From: an uncultured Clostridia bacterium
GTDB lineage: Bacteria > Bacillota > Clostridia > Oscillospirales > Acutalibacteraceae
DNA: 9,998 nucleotides
Direction: 5' to 3'
Assembly (NCBI GenBank): GCA_947171615.1
Contig: CAMVYG010000067.1
Location: 1 to 9,998 of the forward strand
The notes under the pieces were generated by a model. It ran no database searches. It had not been told where the DNA came from and saw only the letters and a program-made list of their open reading frames with translations. Below, piece by piece: positions 6,172 to 9,998 of this stretch; within the stretch, counting starts at the first letter, position 1, and each line of letters starts with the position of its first letter. A program made the translations under genes and the position numbers.

Positions 6172-6224
6172 ACTTCCTTTCGCAGAGTTCACAGCGAACT
6201 AAAATAGCGAAAGGAAGTCTTTTT
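6172..6224 (+). promoter_or_regulatory. RBS-containing hairpin with T tract between kinase and lipoprotein genes
   Basis: A perfect 12-bp inverted repeat, ACTTCCTTTCGC (6172-6183) and GCGAAAGGAAGT (6207-6218), encloses a second small hairpin AGTTC/GAACT (6186-6200). CTTTTT follows at 6219-6224, then the ATG at 6225. The right arm contains the AAAGGAAG ribosome site (6210-6217) of the lipoprotein gene. As RNA this could act as a terminator or attenuator for read-through from the two-component genes, as a hairpin hiding the ribosome site, or both. It could instead be a DNA operator dyad. The pairing is seen directly; the role is inferred. Confidence 0.7.
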
Positions 6225-6914
6225 ATGAAACGAATTTTTGCAATTTTGATGGCAGCCATATGTCTCCTGACTTTGGCGGCCTGTGGGGACAAAAAGCCCA
6301 GTCTCGAGGAAGTGGAGCAGGCCATCAGCGAGGGGAATGTCACCGTTGAGGACGCTCTTGAGAAGGGATGGGTCACAGAGGAGTGGGCAGAGGATTATTA
6401 CGAAAAGAATACTGTCAGCGCCGCAGACAAGTCGAAAGCATATAGCCTTGGTGAGTTTTCTACCAAGACTGTTTCCGGTGAAGCCTACACCAGCGGTGAT
6501 TTAAGCGATGTGATGTATTTTGCGTTCTTCGACCCGTCCCACGAGGGCGCGGAGGAGGCTTTCAAAAAGCTGTGCGAAGCAAATGACGCGGTAGAGGAAA
6601 ACGGCGGCAAAATCCTGGTGTTCAGCATGAGCGAAACCGAAACAGAGCTTTTCGCGGACGCTCCGTTCCCGGTGCTCGTCTATAATGAGTCTGTTGGAAA
6701 GGCGCTCCCGGAAGGAACGGATGAGTTCATCAAAGAAGTTTTGGCCGAACTGCCTTTTACCTCTAACTGGTACGCCAACGGTTACTTCCAGACCGCGTGG
6801 TACAGCGAAGTCAACACGGAAGAACTGGCGAAAATCGCCAAGGGATTGTCAACCGGCTCCATGAACGAGGAGGGCGGCAACGATGACGGCCAGGCGGCGG
6901 TGATGATGGGGTGA
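6225..6914 (+). CDS. Lipoprotein with degenerate thioredoxin-like body
   Basis: This 229-residue protein starts with a lipoprotein signal, MKRIFAILMA to lipobox LAAC with C20 as the lipidated residue, so it is anchored outside the cytoplasmic membrane. The ATG at 6225 is chosen for AAGGAAG 7-8 bases upstream and a proper signal peptide; an upstream ATG at 6102 lies inside the kinase gene. An acidic linker (about 21-70) precedes a body (about 72-210) whose order of elements resembles a redoxin: YSLGEFST, then VMYFAFFDPSHEGAEEAFKKL, where a thioredoxin would carry CXXC (here DPSHEG), then a second strand KILVFSMSE and PFPVLVYN near the cis-Pro position. Apart from lipobox C20 and signal-peptide C13, the only Cys is C117. 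It may bind a partner or substrate rather than do thiol chemistry. The thioredoxin-fold reading is inference; the lipoprotein call is firm. Confidence 0.8.
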   Translation: MKRIFAILMAAICLLTLAACGDKKPSLEEVEQAISEGNVTVEDALEKGWVTEEWAEDYYEKNTVSAADKSKAYSLGEFSTKTVSGEAYTSGDLSDVMYFAFFDPSHEGAEEAFKKLCEANDAVEENGGKILVFSMSETETELFADAPFPVLVYNESVGKALPEGTDEFIKEVLAELPFTSNWYANGYFQTAWYSEVNTEELAKIAKGLSTGSMNEEGGNDDGQAAVMMG

Positions 6915-6919
6915 CCAAA

Positions 6920-7051
6920 ATGAGAAAAGCAACTGTATGCGTTCTGCTGGTTTCCCTCCTGCTGGTTGGGCTCGGCATTTACCGGGATGAAGTGGCGACC
7001 GTGCTCAATAAGGGCATAAATCTTTGTTTGGAGTGTGTAGGCATTGGCTAA
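6920..7051 (+). CDS. 43-aa membrane CXXC micro-protein, CD1871A-like
   Basis: This short gene encodes MRKATVCVLLVSLLLVGLG..., one membrane helix (about 5-21), a short charged stretch YRDEVATVLNKG, and a C-terminal INLCLECVGIG with C36-X-X-C39. The helix-linker-CLEC-GIG design matches what I recall as the CD1871A family of CXXC proteins from clostridial mobile elements. GGGGTGA at 6908-6914, overlapping the stop codon of the lipoprotein gene, is 5 bases before the ATG. The gene overlaps the next start (TTG at 7044) by 8 bases, so translation is probably coupled. By N-in/C-out orientation the CXXC pair would sit at the outer membrane face and could exchange electrons with the TlpA-like lipoprotein or the iron-sulfur protein; orientation is not proven. 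The gene is very easily missed because of its length. Confidence 0.85.
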   Translation: MRKATVCVLLVSLLLVGLGIYRDEVATVLNKGINLCLECVGIG

Positions 7052-7943
7052 AGAGAAGAAAGTCTCAAAGACGAATCGGAACCGCTGGAAGATTCAGCTT
7101 TTTGCCACCCTTGCCACAAATCCCTTCTTCGTGAATTTCTTTCAGGGAAAAATCCACAAGGGCAGGCTGAAAGGGATTTGTGTCCCCGGGCTGAACTGCT
7201 ACTCCTGCCCCGCTGCCGCGGCTTCATGTCCTATCGGCTCCTTGCAGGCGGTGATCGGCTCGTCCAAGTTCAAGTTTTCCTATTATATTGTGGGAGTTGT
7301 GATTTTTATCGGTGCTGTGCTTGGACGGGTGGTGTGCGGTTTTCTCTGCCCTTTCGGGTGGTTTCAGGAACTGCTGCACAAAATACCTACAAAGAAATTC
7401 AGTACTAAAAAGCTGCATTTTCTTACCTATCTCAAATATGTTATCCTGGCGGTGTTTGTGATCGTCCTCCCAATGACGATTGTAAATGAGGTGGGTATGG
7501 GCGACCCATTTTTCTGCAAGTACCTTTGCCCTGCCGGGATTCTGGAGGGCGGCATTCCACTATCGCTGGCCAACAGCGGCATCCGGGCAAGTCTTGGGTG
7601 GCTGTTCACCTGGAAAAGCTGTATTTTGCTGGGTATCATCGTGCTGGCTGTGTTCTTTTACCGTCCGTTTTGCAAGTGGATCTGTCCGCTGGGGGCGTTT
7701 TACGCACTGTTTAATAAAATCTCTGTCTATCAGCTCCGGGTTGATGAGGGTAAGTGTACTGCCTGCGGTGCTTGCAGCAGAGTGTGCAAAATGGATGTGG
7801 ACGTGTTCCGCTCACCGAACCATACGGAGTGTATACGGTGCGGGGACTGTATCCGTGCCTGCCCGCAGCAGGCAATCAACAAAAGCTTTACATTGAAATC
7901 GATAGATAAGAAGAAAGGTGAAACATATGAAAAAAGCAATTAG
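7044..7943 (+). CDS. Polytopic 4Fe-4S membrane protein, NapH/YccM-like
   Basis: This 299-residue integral membrane iron-sulfur protein has an N-terminal Cys set C46, C52, C55, C62 (GLNCYSCP...SCPIG). Three CX3CP motifs follow, each linked to a membrane segment: CGFLCP (98-103), CKYLCP (158-163) and CKWICP (210-215). Membrane helices are about 79-97, 128-147 and 188-207. The C-terminal ferredoxin-like part has CTACGACSRVC (238-248) and CIRCGDCIRAC (263-273), two classic 4Fe-4S ligand sets. NapH/YccM/RnfB-like relatives pass electrons through or along the membrane. The TTG at 7044 is chosen: GGAG at 7030-7033 lies 10 bases upstream, and no in-frame ATG occurs before the conserved region. It overlaps the micro-protein gene by 8 bases and the TlpA-like gene by 17. 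In context it probably moves low-potential electrons from the cytoplasm to an extracytoplasmic thiol acceptor. Confidence 0.92.
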   Translation: MAKEKKVSKTNRNRWKIQLFATLATNPFFVNFFQGKIHKGRLKGICVPGLNCYSCPAAAASCPIGSLQAVIGSSKFKFSYYIVGVVIFIGAVLGRVVCGFLCPFGWFQELLHKIPTKKFSTKKLHFLTYLKYVILAVFVIVLPMTIVNEVGMGDPFFCKYLCPAGILEGGIPLSLANSGIRASLGWLFTWKSCILLGIIVLAVFFYRPFCKWICPLGAFYALFNKISVYQLRVDEGKCTACGACSRVCKMDVDVFRSPNHTECIRCGDCIRACPQQAINKSFTLKSIDKKKGETYEKSN

Positions 7944-8478
7944 CCTTTTTATGGCCGTGGTCATGAGTGCGGCGCTTTTGACAGGGTGCGGCTCCGGGGA
8001 GACGGAACTGGTATCTAAAAAACCGTTCCCGGAGTTTTCGGAGATAGATACCGAGGGCAACGCTATTACCAGTGATATTTTCGGGGATTACGACGCTACC
8101 ATCGTCAACTTCTGGAACAATGGCTGCGGAACCTGTATCGCGGAAATGCCGGAGCTTGAGGAGATGTATCAGGATTTTAAGAAAGAGAATGTCAACCTGA
8201 TTGGTGTTGGCGCGGATTCTGGTGAGAGCCAGGAGCAGCTTGCGCTTGCCAGAAAGATTTTGGCGGAGAAGGGCGTAAGCTATAGGAATATTTCGCCTGA
8301 TCTGGATAATGATTTTTATAAGGAATTTATTTCTGATATAACAGGTTATCCGACAACTTTCATTGTAGATAGCGAGGGAAATATCATTGGCGCACCCTTG
8401 ATTGGGAACGTGAAAGAGCAGGTGGAGAGCATTCAAAAGCGAATTGAGCAGATTAGGGGGGAATCAGTAAATCGTTGA
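7927..8478 (+). CDS. TlpA/ResA-like thioredoxin-fold lipoprotein
   Basis: This 183-residue extracytoplasmic thiol-disulfide protein has a lipoprotein signal, with lipobox LLTGC and C21 as the lipid anchor. The redoxin domain spans about 33-175. The active site NFWNNGCGTCIAEMPEL carries C67-G-T-C70, and the cis-Pro loop is GYPTTF (P142). WNNGCGTC takes the place of the WCXXC seen in thioredoxin; ResA/TlpA-like proteins vary here. The ATG at 7927 has AAAGGTG 6 bases upstream and gives a proper signal peptide; a GTG at 7918 would fall within that ribosome site. It overlaps the iron-sulfur gene end by 17 bases, so expression is linked. Family members reduce disulfides in secreted or cytochrome proteins and are normally re-reduced by CcdA/DsbD. 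No such gene is in view, and the iron-sulfur membrane protein may serve instead. Confidence 0.93.
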   Translation: MKKAISLFMAVVMSAALLTGCGSGETELVSKKPFPEFSEIDTEGNAITSDIFGDYDATIVNFWNNGCGTCIAEMPELEEMYQDFKKENVNLIGVGADSGESQEQLALARKILAEKGVSYRNISPDLDNDFYKEFISDITGYPTTFIVDSEGNIIGAPLIGNVKEQVESIQKRIEQIRGESVNR

Positions 8479-8646
8479 CCGCACAGGGTGTGAAAGCATC
8501 GATATTCTCATAAGGGGCTTGCCTCAGTTAAAGATACGCTTGCGTTTCTGCGCTTTTTGTGATACTATGTTGACACTAAAAAATTTGCTCCCCAAATATC
8601 AGATATAATATTAACAGGTTTGCAAATGTTTCGTTTGTTAAAATAA
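8479..8646. other. AT-rich intergenic stretch after the redox operon
   Basis: No gene is supported here. TTGACA at 8570-8575 and TATAAT at 8604-8609 are both perfect boxes, but 28 bases apart, so they do not make one normal promoter. TTAACA (8611-8616) and TGTTAA (8636-8641) form a short dyad. No convincing terminator for the redox operon is seen; a weak GCG/CGC hairpin before TTTTT near 8542-8557 is too short. A junction of a deleted mobile element may lie here. Confidence 0.4.
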
Positions 8647-8805
8647 AGAAAATATATCCCTTCATATTTGAATTTGCCGAGTGGGAATAGTAGTCAAAAC
8701 ACCGCGAATCTCACAGTTGAAATGCAAATGCTGTGGGTACAGCGTATGAACAGTATCCGTAATCGTGCGAGGGAAGTTGTAAATGCGGATTTAATATTTG
8801 CATAA
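8647..8805 (+). pseudogene. tnpV: C-terminal remnant of Tn4451-type tnpV
   Basis: The frame ending in TAA at 8803-8805 reads, from 8722, MQMLWVQRMNSIRNRAREVV and then NADLIFA. This is the well-conserved C-terminal end of transposon-encoded TnpV proteins, which accompany Tn4451/TnpX-type serine-recombinase elements in Clostridia. Similarity seems to reach back to about 8707 (NLTVE). The frame is open only to 8647; most of the roughly 120-residue protein is missing and no ribosome site is seen. KYIPSYLNLP at 8650-8679 faintly recalls the N-terminal IPNLTLP of TnpV, so an internal deletion is possible. The terminator at 8812-8854 is retained. TnpV's function is not established. The identification rests on motif memory and is strong for the last 27 residues. 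Confidence 0.82.
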
Positions 8806-8811
8806 TAATCA

Positions 8812-8854
8812 CGCCGAGTGTGGCTCTGAAAAAGAGCTATGCTCGGTGTTTTTT
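8812..8854 (+). terminator. Intrinsic terminator after tnpV remnant
   Basis: A 15-bp stem pairs 8812-8826 (CGCCGAGTGTGGCTC) with 8834-8848 (GAGCTATGCTCGGTG), with four G-U pairs, a 7-base loop TGAAAAA and six T following (8849-8854). It lies just after the tnpV stop and would also stop read-through from the redox operon into the phosphotransferase. Confidence 0.92.
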
Positions 8855-8883
8855 GTTATCAGGAATAAGCATATGCTGAAAGG

Positions 8884-8912
8884 TTGAAAAAGCTGGAGTT
8901 TTTTGATATGAT
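8884..8912 (+). promoter_or_regulatory. Promoter for the phosphotransferase operon
   Basis: TTGAAA (8884-8889) and TATGAT (8907-8912), 17 bases apart, are each one base from consensus. The start would be near 8919, about 48 bases before the ATG at 8967. A 10-base palindrome AGCATATGCT (8868-8877) lies just upstream of the -35. Confidence 0.72.
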
Positions 8913-8966
8913 TATTTTGGATAGTTATATGTTGCAAAATATGCACCTTGGAATTTGGGGAAGACT

Positions 8967-9851
8967 ATGATTGAAATCACAACAACATTAGTTAAAAAAA
9001 TGATAGATACACAGTTCCCCGAATGGAGTAGCCTTGAAGTACGCCCCGTAGCTAAAAGTGGGCACGATAATCGTACTTTTCATTTGGGTGACAAAATGGC
9101 AATTCGTTTGCCAAGCGGTTCTGCCTATGTTCCGCAGATTGAGAAAGAAGCAAGGTGGCTTCCGTTTTTGGCGAGGTATTTATCTTTACCAATCTCAAAC
9201 CCGATAGCAATAGGTAAACCATCAGAAGATTATCCTTTCATTTGGTCAGTCAACAGTTATTTGGGAGGAGAAACGGTAAACGAAACTAATATCAGCGATA
9301 AAATCCGTTTTGCAAAAGAATTAGCGTCATTTTTAAGAGAACTTCAAAGTATAAACACAGCAGCTGCTCCCGAAGCAGGAGAACACAACTTTTTCAGAGG
9401 TGCAAGTCCCGAAGTTTATAGTCATCAAGTTTATGCAGCACTTGAAGCACATAGAAATGACTTGCCGACAGACAAACTCCGTATTTTATGGGAACAGGCG
9501 ATTTCAGCAAAATGGGAAAAGCAATCTGTTTGGATACACGGAGATGTTGCACCAGGCAATCTGCTTGTAAAGAACGGCAGCCTTTGCGGAGTGATAGATT
9601 TCGGCATTATGGGTATTGGTGACCCTGCCTGCGATTACGCTATGGCTTGGACTTTCTTTGATGATAAAAGCAGAAAATACTTTTTACAGGGTCTTGATAA
9701 AGGTACTGTTGACCGTGCAAGAGGGTGGGCACTGTGGAAAGCACTGATTACTTGTACAGATACAAACGAAGCTGTCGCCGAAAATGCAAAACATACACTC
9801 AATGAAATCATCATTGAATTTGATAAAACATGTAAAGGAGAAAGCATATGA
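8967..9851 (+). CDS. APH/choline-kinase-family phosphotransferase
   Basis: This 294-residue cytoplasmic protein has the aminoglycoside-phosphotransferase kinase fold. The N-lobe has a nucleotide-loop region (SGHDNRTFHLGD, about 32-43) and the strand MAIRLPS whose basic residue takes the place of the usual ATP-binding Lys. The catalytic loop is HGDVAPGNLL (about 191-200), with the Asp base and the Mg-binding Asn. IDFGIMGIGDPACDYA (about 210-225) supplies the DFG-like metal Asp. It would transfer phosphate from ATP to a hydroxyl of a small molecule; relatives inactivate aminoglycosides or macrolides, while others phosphorylate metabolites. The ATG at 8967 is chosen with GGGGAAG at 8957-8963 upstream; a TTG at 8955 is less likely. 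Its stop overlaps the next gene's start as ATGA. The AT-rich composition differs from the redox module, consistent with separate acquisition. It is not close enough to any named resistance gene for me to assign one. Confidence 0.88.
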   Translation: MIEITTTLVKKMIDTQFPEWSSLEVRPVAKSGHDNRTFHLGDKMAIRLPSGSAYVPQIEKEARWLPFLARYLSLPISNPIAIGKPSEDYPFIWSVNSYLGGETVNETNISDKIRFAKELASFLRELQSINTAAAPEAGEHNFFRGASPEVYSHQVYAALEAHRNDLPTDKLRILWEQAISAKWEKQSVWIHGDVAPGNLLVKNGSLCGVIDFGIMGIGDPACDYAMAWTFFDDKSRKYFLQGLDKGTVDRARGWALWKALITCTDTNEAVAENAKHTLNEIIIEFDKTCKGESI

Positions 9852-9998
9852 ATACCCCAACAATCGAAACAGAACGCTTGATTTTAAGAAAATTCACAGA
9901 GGATGATATGGAAGCTCTGTTTTTAATTCTCAAAGATGAGGAAGTCAATGAATTCCTTCCGTGGTATCCTATGAAAGACCTTGAAGAAACTAAGAAAT
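9848..9998 (+). CDS. GNAT family N-acetyltransferase, N-terminal part (runs off window)
   Basis: The first 50 residues begin MNTPTIETERLILRKFTEDD, the hallmark start of RimJ/RimL-type GNAT acetyltransferases, so this is the third such gene in the window. The rest, including the acetyl-CoA loop, lies beyond the window. AAAGGAG at 9834-9840 is 7 bases before the ATG, and the ATG overlaps the TGA of the phosphotransferase gene by 4 bases, so the two are translationally coupled. FLPWYP at residues 37-42 is common in a GNAT subgroup found in Firmicutes. The substrate is unknown. Confidence 0.88.
   Translation, partial: MNTPTIETERLILRKFTEDDMEALFLILKDEEVNEFLPWYPMKDLEETKK

Noticed and set aside
6102..6224. 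Longer form of the lipoprotein starting at the ATG at 6102
   Set aside because: It would overlap the kinase gene by 44 bases and put residues ahead of a clear signal peptide; the ATG at 6225 has a good ribosome site.
8570..8609. Promoter from perfect TTGACA and TATAAT boxes
   Set aside because: The 28-base spacing is far outside the 16-18 range.
1..9998. CRISPR array, rRNA or tRNA gene, or complete insertion sequence
   Set aside because: No regularly spaced repeats, cloverleaf or rRNA signatures, and no transposase frame were found on either strand.

Overview
The window looks like a piece of a Firmicutes (class Clostridia) chromosome, probably a gut-type anaerobe. Supporting signs are strong AGGAGG-like ribosome sites before almost every gene, TTG starts, lipoprotein signal peptides, a low-potential iron-sulfur membrane protein, a CD1871A-type CXXC micro-protein and a Tn4451-type TnpV remnant. 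All recognisable genes lie on the + strand. Base composition is uneven by eye: the two ends (PHP phosphatase, APH kinase) are AT-rich, guaA is GC-rich, and the middle is intermediate. This suggests an accessory region assembled from several sources around one core-type gene (guaA).

Layout: (1) 3-617, the 3' part of a PHP-family histidinol-phosphatase-like gene. (2) 839-2747, two RimJ/RimL-type GNAT acetyltransferases, the second forming a tight pair with a small P-loop kinase and preceded by an inverted pair of REP-like repeats; a clear intrinsic terminator closes the block. (3) 2899-4100, a promoter, a structured leader and a stand-alone GMP synthase ATP-pyrophosphatase subunit without the glutamine amidotransferase domain, followed by a terminator. 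(4) 4102-8478, a compact module: OmpR-type response regulator, histidine kinase (4-nt overlap), a hairpin that contains the next ribosome site, a lipoprotein with a degenerate thioredoxin-like body, a 43-aa membrane CXXC protein, a polyferredoxin-type membrane iron-sulfur protein, and a TlpA-like thioredoxin lipoprotein with an intact CGTC. (5) 8479-8854, intergenic DNA holding the C-terminal scar of a tnpV gene and its terminator. (6) 8884-9998, a promoter, an APH/choline-kinase-type phosphotransferase and, overlapping its stop, the start of a third GNAT gene cut by the window end.

The most interesting unit is block 4. The two-component system probably senses an envelope signal and controls the downstream genes. 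The iron-sulfur membrane protein could pass electrons from the cytoplasm across the membrane to the extracytoplasmic TlpA-like lipoprotein, with the micro-protein and the degenerate lipoprotein as accessory parts. That would be an envelope thiol-reduction relay without a CcdA/DsbD protein in view. The electron path is inference. The gene order, overlaps and motifs are read directly from the sequence.
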